Notes: generated by a model from the letters alone, not told the origin. DNA of 64,000 bases from Asterias rubens (GCF_902459465.1 NC_047082.1:11344545-11408544), one strand, 5' to 3'. Shown: positions 1 to 36,006, numbered from the stretch's first letter. Made by a program: numbers and translations.

Positions 1-162
1 GTTCTAGCTGAGTGAGTTTGAGCAGAGAGTAAGGACAGTGAGTTTGAGTACCATCAAAACGATACCCGAGTAGCACTCGTGCATAAAGTACAAGTATTAC
101 AACACTAAGGTTCACTTTGCTGCTTCAAACCTAAATCTATTGTATTTCTGCCCATGCAATAT

Positions 163-517
163 TTAAAGGCACTGGACACATTTGGTAATATTGTCAAAGC
201 CCAGTATATGTATCCCAACATATGCATGAAATAACAAACCTGCGATTTTTTTTTTTCAATTGGTCATCGAAGATGCAAGAGAATAATGACAGACAAAACA
301 CACTTGTTGCACAACTTTGTATGCTTTCAGATGCCTAATAGAAGGCTTCAGCTGAAGTCTTTTATTATTTGAGTGAGAAATTAACCTCTTTCTCAAAAAC
401 TATATGTTACTTCAGACGGAGACGCTTCTTACAACAGCTCTCCATTGCTCTTAACCAAGTAAGTTTTTATGCTAACAACTATTTTGAGTAATTACCAATA
501 GGGTCCAGTGCCTTTAA
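163..517. mobile_element. TTAA foldback MITE, family A
   Basis: Starts TTAA-AGGCACTGGACAC and ends CCAGTGCCT-TTAA. TTAA is a 4-bp target duplication and the arms are inverted repeats. It lies immediately upstream of the CC2D1 C2-end exon. Confidence 0.85.
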
Positions 518-563
518 AACTACTCTGGAAAAAACCTCACCAAGACTAAATCTTCCTTGGCAG

Positions 564-24288
<23,725 letters not shown>

Positions 24289-25250
24289 CATCGATGTTCC
24301 AGCCAGATTTGAATGTTTATACCTTGTGACTCACTGTCAGGTTTTCAATATTTATAACTTGTGTTTTTTGTATAATGGTTTGAGATAGAGTCTACTTTGC
24401 TCTGCGGTCTCAAGCCAAATTAATGTCTCAGTTGCTAATTGAAACTATAGCTGCCAATAATAAGGACGTTCATGTGTAAAACCCTTAAAGCCATTGGACA
24501 CTTTCGGTAAACAGTATTGTCCAAGGCCCACACTTCGTGTATCACAACTTATATGTAAAATAAAAAACCTGTGATAATTTAGGCTCAATCGGTCATCGGA
24601 GTCGGGAGAAAATAACGGGAAAACCCAACCTTGTTTCCGCACGTTTCGCTCTGTCATGACATGTGTTTACTAAAAATCCGTAATTCTCGATGTCGAGAAT
24701 TGATAATTGTTTTAATGTTTTCTCAAAAAGTAAAGCACTTCATGGAATGATATTTCAAGGGAAGTCTTTTACCATTAACTTCTGTAAACCCTGTAAGTTA
24801 TTTGTAAATCTGTGAACTTTTTTGTTTTTTTCTGTTCCGAAAGTGTATAATGGCTTTAATCTAAACTGCCCCTCTATGAAACTAGTTTTTTATTTATTTA
24901 AAAGTTTCCGCATGTTAATTTTTCATCTCATCAAGTGTATCATTTTGTTTGCAGCTTTACTGCCAGATTTGAATATTTATAATTTGTGGCTGACTGTGAG
25001 GTTTTGAATATCTATAACTTATGTTTTTTGTATAATGGTTTGAGATAAGCTACTTTGTTGTGTAGAATTTGTTTGCAGTATAAAATATATAAATTGTTCA
25101 TCTTATCAAGTGTATCATTTGTTTTGCAGCTTTATTATTGCAATGTAATAGAGTAGAAGCAAGTCATGTGATAGTATAAATGCCTGCTCTAAGGCAGAAA
25201 CTAGTTTTATGTTGTAAATACGAAAAACAAAAACATATTTATGGATTCAA
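24289..25250 (+). other. Probable CC2D1 3' UTR with internal duplication and MITE insertion
   Basis: After the stop, about 100 bp starting GCCAGATTTGAATGTTTATA (24302-24401) recurs at 24962-25060 as a diverged copy. The second copy is preceded by its own TTTGCAG-like acceptor. The stretch TCAAGTGTATCATTTTGTTT (near 24934) recurs at about 25100. A TTAA MITE lies between the copies. I could not fix a poly(A) site. Confidence 0.5.
24485..24859. mobile_element. TTAA foldback MITE, family B, in CC2D1 3' region
   Basis: TTAA-AGCCATTGGACACTTTCGG start and AAGTGTATAATGGCT-TTAA end. It lies between the two diverged copies of the CC2D1 3' segment. Confidence 0.88.
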
Positions 25251-26339
25251 ATTATTGGCCTTATATGTATGGCGTATAATTTTGGAGGCGTTTAGTTTAT
25301 TTGATTTTTAATTTACCTGTGCATAAATTTATGCAAACGCTTTGGACAATTTTAAAGCCTTGTCAGAATTGGCGTTTGCAGCTACGACTTAAATTGGATC
25401 GCTGCGTCATCATGAATTGACCTATCAGACACATTCAGCAATAGCTTTAACCGTATCTGTAGCCACCAATTGTTGGATACGGTCTTGTAACCTGGTACTT
25501 GTAGGTTTTCCTAAAAGTATAGACCATAGACCTTTATCATGGTGCGGGCATCTTGAAATTTTTCCATTGATATCAATGTTACCAAACATACATCGTGTTC
25601 ACCTAATGGATTTGTTTAGGGTCACTAAACTTAATTGGTAAGCAGTTAATCTGCGTAGGGCTGCTGAGGCAGTCAGGAGCTGGTTTGTGCATGATCCAAT
25701 TAGAAGTCCACTGTTTCGACAAGGAATTACTTAAGGATAACAGGTGTGAGTTGCTAGACAAAAATAATGCTTTTATTTTAGCCTCGTCCCGTCATGAAAA
25801 GCTTTCAGTAAACATAAATGATACACACCGTTGCAAATATCCAGTTCTGTTAACAATCACATCCACCAAATTTATTCATCATTTTGTAGTCTATCACGTT
25901 GTAAACAAAGTTGTACCTATTATATATTATACTAGACTCCAAAATAAAAGTGCAAAGTTAACAATCAATGTTTTTCGTACCTTCGCTCTAAATAATTTCT
26001 TGTATTTACACAAACCCATGAGGCCTGTATTTTAACCCGATTTCCCCCCGGGACATCGTTCAACAACACCCAAAATAAATCTGGGTTGTAGTTTTGGGAG
26101 TTCCAATACGTGGTACATGTAGTTCGACTCCAAATATGGAATGGAAGACCGTCCGTTTGTTTAGATGATCTTCCCATCAAGGGAACCCGACAAACTCTCA
26201 CAAGGAGATATGGCTGGCAACAGCCAATCTCTCTCAAACAAACATTGGTTTAACGTCCATGATTATGAATTGCACAAATCAAGAAGTTATGATTCAGTAA
26301 CTGGACGACAATACTTTTTCTAGTCATTGTGAAATCAGC

Positions 26340-26400
26340 GGTTAGCTAGTAGGATTCAAACCTACAACCTCGTGATTGAACCACTTGTGCACTACTTGTA
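26340..26400 (-). mobile_element. tRNA-like SINE scrap
   Basis: GTAGGATTCAAACCTACAAC resembles a minus-strand T-arm/B box, with no body or tail. Confidence 0.4.
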
Positions 26401-26469
26401 TGTAGTCAGTACACGTTGTATGGAGTAACCAAACTAGAGGGAGCAATTGTTATTATAGTTACACAGCAT

Positions 26470-26725
26470 TTATAAAGGCACACTAAATCTGGTGTAAAAC
26501 CATTCAAAGGTGCTGGTCAAGATGGAAAAGAGGGAATTCTCAAGTGGTAGGAAAAGCGAGTGTGAACAGGTGCGTCTTGAGTTGCTGCTGAAAGATTTCT
26601 CTAAGGTTTTCAGGGAGTGAATTCCAGAGCCTGGGTGCTGTATTGGAAAAAAAAACCTTTCCCTGTAGCTGGTTAGACGAGACCTGGGAACAAGGAGCAT
26701 GTTGGATTATTATTATTATTATTGT
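26470..26725 (-). mobile_element. LINE C-terminal fragment
   Basis: The minus-strand frame encodes TAPRLWNSLPENLREIFQQQ and LKTHLFTLAF, the CR1/L2-type end of the reverse-transcriptase ORF also seen at 13040. An (ATT)n run at 26707-26722 abuts the 5' side. Severely truncated. Confidence 0.72.
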
Positions 26726-27286
26726 TATTACACACACATGAAATCGGGCTGTCACTTGTGTGTCAAAAGCAAATACAATCTTTTCACTTCACCCAAAGGT
26801 TTCCACTAAGCATTTTTGTTTGCAGTCGATACGTGACTCCATTTGTAACTAAGGACAGATTTAAGCATAATATTATGATTATTGTGTTTCATTTTTATTT
26901 GGCAATTTTGAAAGACAGGAATTTAAGTGTTTAATTTAACTGTTTCCTAATCGCCAAACTCTGGAATTATGGGGTATTTTGTTCCCCTTCCAAAGTATTT
27001 AAGCTTGAAGCCTTTCGGACATAATCTCTCCCAATCATCAGTGAGAATGTGTGAAATATAAACGCTTTAAATAACTGAATATTAAGTGTAAAAATGTCAC
27101 ATATTTTATGCCAATGCTTGACTGATTATCAACCCATTTAAATCAAATGATTTTGTTTTTATCATTAAGTTAAATTTGTAAATCATTCAAACGAAAAAAA
27201 TGACACATCATGTAAGTGACTATGGCATTTCAACAATAACATTTAAACCAACCTTTAAATTTGAAGCAATTTTTGACAAGATACTT

Positions 27287-27657
27287 TTAAAGACAGTGGA
27301 CACTATTGGTAATTTGTAATAACTCAAAATAATTATTAGCATAAAACCTTACTTGGTAACAAGTAGTGGGGAGAGGTTGATAGTATAAAACATCGTGAGA
27401 AACGGCTCCCTCTGAAGTGACTTAGTTTTTGAGAAAGAATAATTCCACTTATTTGATTTCGAGACCTCAGATTTAGAATTTGAGGTCTCGAAATTGAGCA
27501 TCTGAACGCGCACAGCTTTTTGTAAAAAGGTGTTTTTTTCTTTCTTTATTATCTCGCAACCAATTGAGCGCAAATTTTCACAGGTTTGTTATTTTGTGTA
27601 TTTGTTGAGATACACCAAGTGAGAAGACTAGTCTTTGATTATTACCAATAGTGTTAA
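27287..27657. mobile_element. TTAA foldback MITE, family A
   Basis: TTAA-AGACAGTGGACACTATTGG start. The right end is truncated at ACCAATAGTG next to TTAA. Confidence 0.75.
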
Positions 27658-27699
27658 TTCATGCTTTGCAAAATCAGATTACCGGCCAAGACTCCACTC

Positions 27700-27852
27700 A
27701 ATTGTTATGCTAAGTAAACAACAGCTAAATACCAGCCACAAGCAAAGAATATTGCATACAATTTTGGCCTGTAACATGTGTATTAATAAGCAAGCTATTT
27801 TTGTGCTTAACCAAAGTTGTTGCTTAAGCAGCTCCATGAAATTGGCCCCTGA
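27700..27852. mobile_element. Family F MITE fragment
   Basis: Ends AGCAGCTCCATGAAATTGGC with the internal AAGCAAACAACAG-like sequence of the family. The left terminus is missing. Confidence 0.5.
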
Positions 27853-29117
27853 TAATAATGCACATTGCTTATAGACTGGTTGCTTGGCCCTAACTTGTAC
27901 TGCTAAACAACATTTCTAATTTTGGTTCTTAAATTTGTGATTGCAGACGGTAAAGACTATGCTTTAAGCAGGAATAACTTCACTTAAAAAGAAACACAGC
28001 ATGTATTTACTTGAATATAACTCTAACAATTATTTACAACAAAAGTGAAAAGAAAGGAACGATCTACCCTAGATTGATTCATAAAATATATATATATAAC
28101 TTCTTCTTTTCTTATTATGGTTAGGACACTTTAAATCAAATTAAACAGAAACAATAAAAATAAAATCTTTGCGATAAAATGCATGGACAATTTCTGTTTG
28201 GTATGTAGTTATGTTGATAAGGATTGTATAGATAAAGCCAAGCAATAAATATAAGTAGGTATGCGTAGTCCAAATGGGGCCTTTTCTTAGTAACGTGCCA
28301 CTTTATCAGAAGTGAGATTCAACTGTTAATTCTTCCACGTTTACAGTAAAGTCTGTCGCAGTTTGCTGTTTTAAAATGGAAGGAAAAACAGAAAAGGCAG
28401 TGAGCCCATTTAACAGAAAGAAATCGCAAACAAAAATGTGTTTTAAGCAAAGCTAAGTAGGAAAGTATTACCATTCATTAAAAGCTTTTGTAAGTTGGTG
28501 TAATGAAGTTCATGACTCATGATTACAATCAAAATCATGTTAATTTGAGCAGATACCACTGATGTTCGTTTCCCAAACTGTTTCATTTGTAAAGCACCAG
28601 AAATTTTGGTATAGTCAATTACAATGGTATAAATAAAATGAATAAAAAACAACTTCTTGCAAATAATTTAGAAGTAATTTGAAAATGTACAAGTATGCTT
28701 TCTTCCTACTTAAACTAAAAAATAAGACAAATCATAAATATTATGGTAATTTCATTATGGCATAAGAAAATTCAGAAATCATCTGTTTTGGGGAATAAGT
28801 TTTCGCCTTTAACCACTTCACGTCGTCTGGCGTGTGTCACGCAAAATACTTCCAGGTAAAATGACCATCGGTGTTTCTAAAGGCCCCAAAACCAACTTCG
28901 GAGCATCCATTTTTGGTTGCAGTCAAATGAATGACATGTACATACATGTACATGAACACTGAGACAAGCCAAGTAGTAGAATGCACAGGTACATGTACTG
29001 TGTTGTGTATCACTTCCCTTGTACAAAGAGGGGCCAAAGGATGCTGGAATTCTTGCTCAAAATCTCCCTTTTTCAATCCCCCCAATCTCAGTGTAATTAG
29101 TCAATCTAGTTTTATAG

Positions 29118-29291
29118 GGTGCGTTCGATAAGCTTCCCTTATTCGACCCTGCGGTGCTCACTCGGATGAGCCCGGACAAGAGCTAATCGAACGATCACCC
29201 TCGCCCTCTTGCGGGAACGTCATGCACCTCGGGTCACCCCAGACCCGGGTGAGCCCCTGGTATGACGCCAATGCTAAATGAACGCACCCAA
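29118..29291. mobile_element. GC-rich foldback element, family H
   Basis: Ends GGGTGCGTTCGATAAGC and AAATGAACGCACCC. The interior is rich in GGGTCACCC/GGGTGAGCC palindromes. A second copy starts at 37678. Confidence 0.7.
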
Positions 29292-29737
29292 TATTATACT
29301 GTATTCCTTTTTTTAGTGTTCTGTCTTGGACCTTTAATCAATGTTCCGACACATCAATTTCCATTTTTATCTTTTTAATGGACAAATAAATTAATTGAAC
29401 TGAATTGAATTGAATTCAGGCTATTAAAAAAAAAAAAATCCCTGAATTTTCAGGGTAAAAAATAAAAAATAACGGAAGTCGAACTAATGTATGTAGGAAG
29501 AAAATCATGCCTGTACTAGTCATTTTCCTATTTAAAGCATTTTGATTTTCCTCTTCTTCCAACCTTGCTTTTAAAATTATTTTCTATGATTTCTCTGTGG
29601 ATAAAACTCTGAAGTGTCTTGTCTCTGTGTATTCGAAGTGAACCAAATTTGTACAAGCTTTTCTGTCTATGCTAAGACTCACAGCTATCCGTGCTGAGTT
29701 GCTGTAGTTAGGTATGGCAATCTATCTTCTTGCCTCA

Positions 29738-32700
29738 TCAAACTTTGTCATCTGAAAGAGAAGCAAGCACATATATAGGGGGACATTGTTATTATTGATT
29801 TATTACCGAACAAAATTGAAGCAAATATACTGTATGTTTAAAAGCCTCTCCCAGATTCACAAACAAAACAAAAAATAAATGCCATACATGTAGACTGTGC
29901 AAGTCTCGTATTTCCAGGACCAAGTTGGTTCCAACCATTTATTCTATTTAAAAAAAATTATGTTTATGGCTTTAACAATCATACTATAACAACTGCAGTG
30001 CATCCGAACCCAAGCTCTGGTGTTGTCAGTAGCAGAGTGTGTGTTTGAATTCAGGTCATGACACTTGTGCCCTTGAGCACAGCACTTAACCATAAATGCT
30101 CCTTAACAAGTTGTGTACATGTTCACATGTACATGTAGTGCATTCTGCTCTACCAGCCAGGCTCCTAGTGGATGATACCCATTCCTATCGACTGTGAAGG
30201 AGGTAACTCTGTTTCAGCCCCAGGAGAAGGTGGCTCCTAGTGGATGATACCCATGCCTACATCCTTACAGACTGCGAAGTGGGTAACCCTGTTTCAGCCC
30301 CAGGAGAAGGTGGCTCCTTGTGGATGATACCCATGCCTACATCCTTACAGACTGCGAAGTGGGTAACCCTGTTTCAGCCCCAGGAGTACAAGCAGGTGGC
30401 AGTTGATCTGGGTCAACAGCCTGAATCAGTTAAGCATAGCTCTTACCTTTGAAGTGACTTTGTGGTGTTATGTGATTTCTCATGAAAACAACTTTTATTT
30501 TTTAATGCTATGACCTTTACAATCAGTTACATTGTAACTAATACCGCTCATCACCCCTCCCTTCGAAACATTTATACTGATTTGTCTTTTGCCAAGGACA
30601 AACATTTACAAAAATAAAATATACATTAAAGGCACCGGACACATTTGGTAATTGTCACTTGGTGTATCTCAATATACTGTATGCATAAAATAACAAACCT
30701 GTGAACATTTGAACTAAAAAACTACGTTACTTCAGAGGGAGCCGTTTCTCACAATGTTTTATATTATCCAGAGCTCTCCATTGCTCGTCACCAAGTAAGT
30801 TTATTATGCTAACAATTGTTTTGAGTAATTACCAATAGTGTCCAGTGCCTTCAACAACTGAAATAAAATTACACCAACTTACCATGATACCACCATTTTG
30901 TTTTCTTGGGACTTTTACTGCACGTTCTGACATAAAATGTGTTGTCTGGGGGGCGTTTCTGTCAACAACAACAAAATGTGCAATATTGAAAATTAACCAG
31001 ATGCACTTACTATTGAGATACATCGCCCCTTACAGGCATGACACTTGGTCCTTGGAACAAGTAGGCATACATGTCATGTATCTTGAGTTTATATGTGGTA
31101 TAGGCCTCATGAACTTTCCCGGCAATTTCAGCCCGATTCATACTTCCTGCGAATGCAAATGCGATACGAATGTTGACGTCACAAATTCGCAACGAAATTC
31201 GCATTGAGTTGAGTTGTGCTCAACTCTCTTGCGAATATCGCAGCGAAAGGGGGGGGGGGTTGTGACGTGAAATTCGCTTCGCATTCGAAGGAAGTATGAA
31301 CCGGGCTTAAGTCTGATTAAAACAAAAAATCAGCAATCAGACTAAAGTAGGGAAGAAAATAATGCCTGCCTTTACCAACAGTATGATAATAACAAGTTGC
31401 GTAACCATGAGTTGGGGCCTTGAGCCATCCCCCCCCCCTCTTCCCCCGATCAAAACCTGAGCCCCTTCCCCCGATCAAAACCTGAGCCCTTTCCCCCGAT
31501 CAAAACCTGAGCCCCTACCCCCTCCACGAGATTTAAGAACAATATTAAAGCGGTGAAACTTCCTGAAACTTTAGACCTTGGTTAACAATGTTTAAATTCG
31601 GTGCGTGGAAATTGTGGCGATGTGTGTGCCTCAAAACATCACTGTTGTGGCATAGTAAGGTTTGGGGGTGGTTGTCTCAAGAAACACACTGGTAGTAGGT
31701 CGCTGATAGTAGGAGGGTTAACAAAACGTTACCAGCAAAAAACAAATCACCTTACCTTTACGGTGCAACTGCTCAACATGCTTACTATACTTAGGCAGAC
31801 TGCCTGCACGGACAAAGCAGGGGACCAGTCTTCGGTTAGGATGGATAAACATATGTGCCCATTGCTGTAGACATGCGGGTGAACCGGAATGTTACCACCC
31901 GTAAATATTACCTAAAGAAAAGCAAAAACAAATTTACAAAACCGCCATATAATCGTCAAATTAGTTTTACATAATTTTACTGAAAGGTTTTTACAAAATT
32001 ACGGAAGTCTCTGAAAAAATGCATGCAAGTCATTCTAGCCTGAAGCCCTTTTCTGAGATTCAACTATTTGAGTGAAAAATTACCTCTTTCTCTTAACTAC
32101 ATTACTTCAAAGGGAGTCGTTCTCTAACAATGTTAACCAACAGGGCCCAATTTCATAGAGCTGCTTAGCACAAACATTTGTTTAGCATGAAATTTCTTCC
32201 TTGACAAATACAGGATTATCAAGCAAATTTTCATTTGGTGCACATTGCTTTTTTAACAGTTATTTAGCTGTTGTTTGCTTATCCTGAAAATCACCTGGAA
32301 ATTTGGTCGGTAATCCTGTTTTTATCGAGGCAAAATTTTCATGTTAAGCAAATTTTTGTGCTTAGCAGCCTTATGAAATTGGAGTTTTTATGATCTTTAA
32401 CTTGTGTACTAATCACTAGAAGTGGTTTTGACAGCTTTCGCACTATAAATTAAATTATAATTTACTTGTAGAACATTCAGCTTCATTAGTCATCAAGTTT
32501 TCGAGGAAAAAGTGAAAATCACAGCAAAATCACAGAGCAATGTAAATCCATCGACATGCTAAAGTAATTTTCGTTTTTGAGACGAAAATGATTTACGCAA
32601 TTATTTTACTCATTTCTCAAAAACTACAGCACCTCAGAGAGTAATGTTTTAAGGGAAGCTTTCTACCATCATTGTCTTTAAACCGCGTAAGATTAATGTA

Positions 32701-35076
32701 AGTCTGTGGATGATAGTGTTTTGCGCCTTACAAAAAGTACCCAAACTGCTTACAAGATTGATAAAGTTGGCTCATAGGCTTTATGACGACTTCGCCTTTG
32801 GTTACTAGTTGTGGTTACTACACCCAACGGCTTTAGCAACAACAACATTGCAGAAAGTGTTCTTGTTTTCAGCAATCCGACAAAGCCACTACTTAAAGGA
32901 ACACGTTGCCTTGGATCGGTCGAGTTGGTCTTTGAAAAGCGTTTGTAACCGTTTGTTATAGAATGCATATGATAAGAAAGATAGTTTAAAAGTAGAATAT
33001 AATGATCCACACAAGTATCACTCGATATTGCGTGGTTTTCCTTTTACCTCGTCGACAAACACCGTCGGCCATTTATGAGAGACAAATTTTTTACTCCCAT
33101 AAATGGCCAACCGTGTTAGTTCGCAAAGTAAAAAGAAAACCGTGCAATTTCGAGGCAAATGTGTGTGGATAATTGTATTCTACTTTTTAAACATCTTTCT
33201 AACCATATGCATTTTATAACATACGCTTTTAAAGGACCAACTCGACCGATTCAAGGCAATGTGTTCCTTGAAGATGTTCATTCCGAGAGGACCCTAAATT
33301 TACCTCAGGGGAATCGAAGGGGTATCTTTTCCCAAAAGTGAACTGTAGTTGAAAATTCTCTCCTTCGTACAATGATCCAGGAGCACCCGTTACATCAACG
33401 CTCCATCTAGTAAAAATACAAGAGTCATTCACTCATTTAAAGGCAGTGGACACTATTGGTAATTACTCAACATAATTATCAGCATAAAACCTCACTTGGT
33501 AATAAGTAATGGGGAGAGGTTGATAATATAAAACATTGCGAGAATCGGCTCCCTCTGAAGTGACGTAGTTTTCGAGACAGAAGTAAATTTCCACGAATTT
33601 GATTTCAAAACCTCAAGTTTAGAATTTGAGGTCTCAAAATCAAGCATCTGAAAGCACACATCTTCGTGTGACAAGGGTGTTTTTTCTTTCATCATTATCT
33701 CGCAACTTCGACCACTGATTGAGCTCAAATTTTCACAGGTTTGTTATTTTATGCATATGTTGAGATACACCAAGTGAGAAGACTGGTCTTTGACAATTAC
33801 CAATAGTGTCCAGTGTCATTATGTGTTTTGCTTAAGGACACAAGTGTCACAACTGGGACTCGAACCCACACTCTGCTGATCAAACATCAGAGCTTGAATC
33901 CGGTGCTCTGAACCGCTACGGCTCTGACACGCCCACGATCACCCCCCCCATACTTACGATGTAAGAGTATTAGACGCTGTCTTGGGATTCACACTGATGC
34001 CTACTGGGGGGTCTCTCTGCAATTGAAGTAACTCATTCTGAAGACGTTTCTAAAAAAGTAAAACGATAACGACAGAATGAACTTGCAATCAAAATAAACT
34101 CCAAGCAAAATCTGCTGATATTATAGAAGTTAAGATGATAAAACCAGCTTACCAAATTGATTGTACACAATGATTTAGTTTAGATATACAAAAAAGAGCT
34201 ATTTTTCTTTCAGTTAATGAAATCAACATTGTGGAGACAATGAATGACCCCCATGTCTCCCGTGATACGATACCGGAACAAAACCGCATAGTTCTACTTC
34301 TAGTAGGAGTAAGGGAAAGGAACCTGGTAAAAAAATAACTATAATAATTAGCCAATGTATGAGGTAATTTTGTCAATTTAAAAAGCAAAACATCAGAAAT
34401 TTCAATGTAGTAGTGCACTCTACAGTACTACTATACTACACAACTACAATCAAGACTCTAGCCCAGGTTGGACTCCTCCATTGCAGTCAGTCAGTGGCAC
34501 TGACTGACGTCCCACCAGGTTTATCAAGACTCTATGACTATTGCTATTCCTAACTAAACAAACAAAGAAGATAAAACAATATAATAATAGCAGAAGAATA
34601 CCGTCCAAAGGAAAAACATAAGTCCCATTAAGAACAAAAACTAAAAACTCAACAGATGGACCAAAAAAATCCTAAATAAATCCTATGCTGGTCATTCAAT
34701 TCTACTCCTACAGATCTATTTCGATTTCGTTCGCTATCGTCTCCCCATACCTACGGGAGACGATCGATAGCGGACGAAACCGAAATAGTTCTATGGGCAA
34801 TTCAATTCAATTCAATATTATTATAATTTTATGGTTCGACGACTCGATCGATCGAGTCAGAAAGTCAAGATTCAACAATGAATCATTAAAACAAAATAAA
34901 ACAATAAATTACAATGGCACAATTGCAGAATACCCCGCAACTCATAAGCACCACCACAATGCTGGCACAATCTCTTCATTAATCAGGCATTGACCTAAGG
35001 ATGTTCCTGCATTCTACGCTCTAAATAAGAATGATATTGAGGACAAACTCACCTGCATTGGCCAAGGAGTCGCCAT
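29738..35076 (-). CDS. UBE2W: UBE2W orthologue, N-terminal ubiquitin-conjugating E2 (complete, 154 aa)
   Basis: Six coding exons on the minus strand: 35076-35053, 34049-33958, 33406-33304, 31911-31756, 30958-30883 and 29751-29738 (stop at 29740-29738). The exon lengths (24, 92, 103, 156, 76, 14) sum to 465 nt in one frame with GT/AG at every junction. The protein starts [19 protein letters not shown], has the E2 core [19 protein letters not shown] and RYPFDSPE, and the UBE2W signature [19 protein letters not shown]. The catalytic Cys is at about residue 94. It has SNGH where most E2s have HPN. The end is [12 protein letters not shown], close to the human protein. UBE2W attaches ubiquitin to free alpha-amino groups of disordered N-termini, working with E3s such as CHIP. 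Introns are loaded with MITEs. Confidence 0.95.
29996..30230 (+). mobile_element. tRNA-derived SINE, plus strand, partial
   Basis: AACCCAAGCTCTGGTGTTGT, GTGTTTGAATTCAGGTCATG and TTGAGCACAGCACTTAACC are the SINE head and post-B-box part. The body CTACCAGCCAGGCTCCTAGT follows and continues into the tandem repeat at 30231. It lies in a UBE2W intron. Confidence 0.7.
30159..30390. repeat. 80-bp tandem repeat inside a SINE body (three units)
   Basis: Units start near 30159 (shorter), 30231 and 30311 with GGCTCCTAGTGGATGATACC. Units two and three are nearly identical over 80 bp, implying recent duplication within the element. Confidence 0.88.
30626..30853. mobile_element. TTAA MITE, family A, internally deleted
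   Basis: TTAA-AGGCACCGGACACATTTGG start and AGTGTCCAGTGCCTT end, but only about 228 bp. It ends 30 bp from the UBE2W exon at 30883-30958. Confidence 0.8.
31125..31310. mobile_element. Foldback element, family J
   Basis: AGCCCGATTCATACTTCCTG and GGAAGTATGAACCGGGCT are the ends. Internal TGACGTCACAAATTCGC faces TTGTGACGTGAAATTCGC. It lies in a UBE2W intron. Confidence 0.75.
31441..31517. repeat. 25-bp tandem repeat, three units
   Basis: TTCCCCCGATCAAAACCTGA units start at 31441, 31466 and 31491 within a C-rich strand-biased stretch of a UBE2W intron. Confidence 0.9.
32143..32384. mobile_element. Short foldback MITE, family F
   Basis: GGGCCCAATTTCATAGAGCT start and GCAGCCTTATGAAATTGG end, with complementary GCTTAGCA motifs. 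Confidence 0.78.
32500..32735. mobile_element. Partial family C MITE
   Basis: Carries the family's TTTTCGTTTTTGAGACGAAA hairpin and CTCAAAAACTACAGCACCTC segment. The right end reads TTGCGCCTTA. The left arm is incomplete. Confidence 0.65.
32893..33271. mobile_element. TTAA foldback MITE, family E
   Basis: TTAA-AGGAACACGTTGCCTTGG start and AAGGCAATGTGTTCC-TTGA end. It is 32 bp beyond the donor of UBE2W exon 33304-33406. Confidence 0.88.
33437..33820. mobile_element. TTAA foldback MITE, family A
   Basis: TTAA-AGGCAGTGGACACTATTGG start and AATAGTGTCCAGTGTC end. It lies 30 bp upstream (in transcription) of the UBE2W exon 33304-33406 acceptor. Confidence 0.82.
33821..33934 (-). mobile_element. 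tRNA-derived SINE head fragment
   Basis: ACTGGGACTCGAACCCACAC and CTCTGAACCGCTACGGCTCT read as a minus-strand tRNA-like head. The body is absent. Confidence 0.68.
34711..34790. repeat. Near-perfect inverted repeat (hairpin) in UBE2W intron 1
   Basis: CTATTTCGATTTCGTTCGCT with TCGTCTCCC faces GGGAGACGATCGATAGCGGA with CGAAACCGAAATAG. Arms are about 30 bp with a loop of about 9 bp. No TTAA at the edges. Confidence 0.8.
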
Positions 35077-35609
35077 GTTTTTATTTACGTTTAATAGATT
35101 CTAAATTTAGAACAGTGTGATTTTGTAAATAAATCATCCGGCCCGAAATAGATAGGACGCCACCTGTCGTCGAATCTGTGATGACTTCGACCCATCCATT
35201 ATGGAGGAAAGCGCCGCTTCGTCAGACTTCGAGCTGCCATGGCCACATATTTATTTTATTAGGCATTGAAAGTCAGCATGTGATGTTGTCTTCATAAAAG
35301 GGACTGCAAACGTGTGGTTTCCTTGGAATTATCAGTTTCAATCTTATACAAAAGTAAGGTCTAGGCCAATATAAAAGTTACCCATGAAAATGTCATTTCA
35401 AAAGGTCACGCGTTTTTGATAGGCCGTTATACCCGATCGCCGAAAATCCGGAAATGAAAATGTCCACGCATGAAGAATAATGAGAAAGGATCGATGATGG
35501 GCCCAAAATTACCAGTATTCAATGTGTCATCTACCGAAGTTCGAAGCAAAATGTTTCTCAAATGATGTACCTTGAAAAGCTGATGTAGGGCCTACTTCTT
35601 ACCTCCTAT

Positions 35610-36006
35610 TTAAAGGCAGTACGTTGACACTATTGGTATTTACTCAAAACAATATTATTAGCATAAAACCTTTCTTGGTGACGAGTAAAATGGGGAGAGG
35701 TTGATGGTATAAAACATTGTGAGAAACGGCTCCCTCTGAAGTGCCATAGTTTTCGAGAAAGAAGTAATTTTCCACGAATTTGATTTTGAGACCTCAGATT
35801 TAGAACTTGAGGTCTCGAAATCAAATTACTATCTAAACGCACACAACTTCGTGTGACAAGGGTGTTTTTTCTTTCATTATTATCTGGCAAGTTCGATAAC
35901 CGATTGAGCTCAAATTTTCACAGTTTTGTTATTTTATGCATACGTTGAGATACACCAACTGTGAAGGCTAGTCTTTGACAATTACCAATAGTATCCACTG
36001 TCTTTA
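35610..36006. mobile_element. TTAA foldback MITE, family A
   Basis: TTAA-AGGCAGTACGTTGACACT start and TATCCACTGTCT-TTAA end, with the internal GAGACCTCAGATTTAGAA palindrome. Confidence 0.82.

Larger units (their letters stand above)
25251..29737. other. Convergent intergenic region between CC2D1 and UBE2W
   Basis: About 4.5 kb with no gene recognised. It holds a LINE C-terminal scrap, one family A MITE, part of a family F element, a GC-rich foldback and AT-rich unique sequence. The first part may be CC2D1 3' UTR and the last part UBE2W 3' UTR. The short ORFs here show no domain. Confidence 0.6.

Noticed and set aside
31441-31517. Spaced repeat resembling a CRISPR array
   Set aside because: Three directly adjacent 25-bp units without spacers in a eukaryotic intron; a simple tandem repeat.
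35203-35276. Short plus-strand ORF MEESAASSDFELPWP near the UBE2W promoter
   Set aside because: It ends after 22 codons with no donor site found in frame. Not enough to call an exon.
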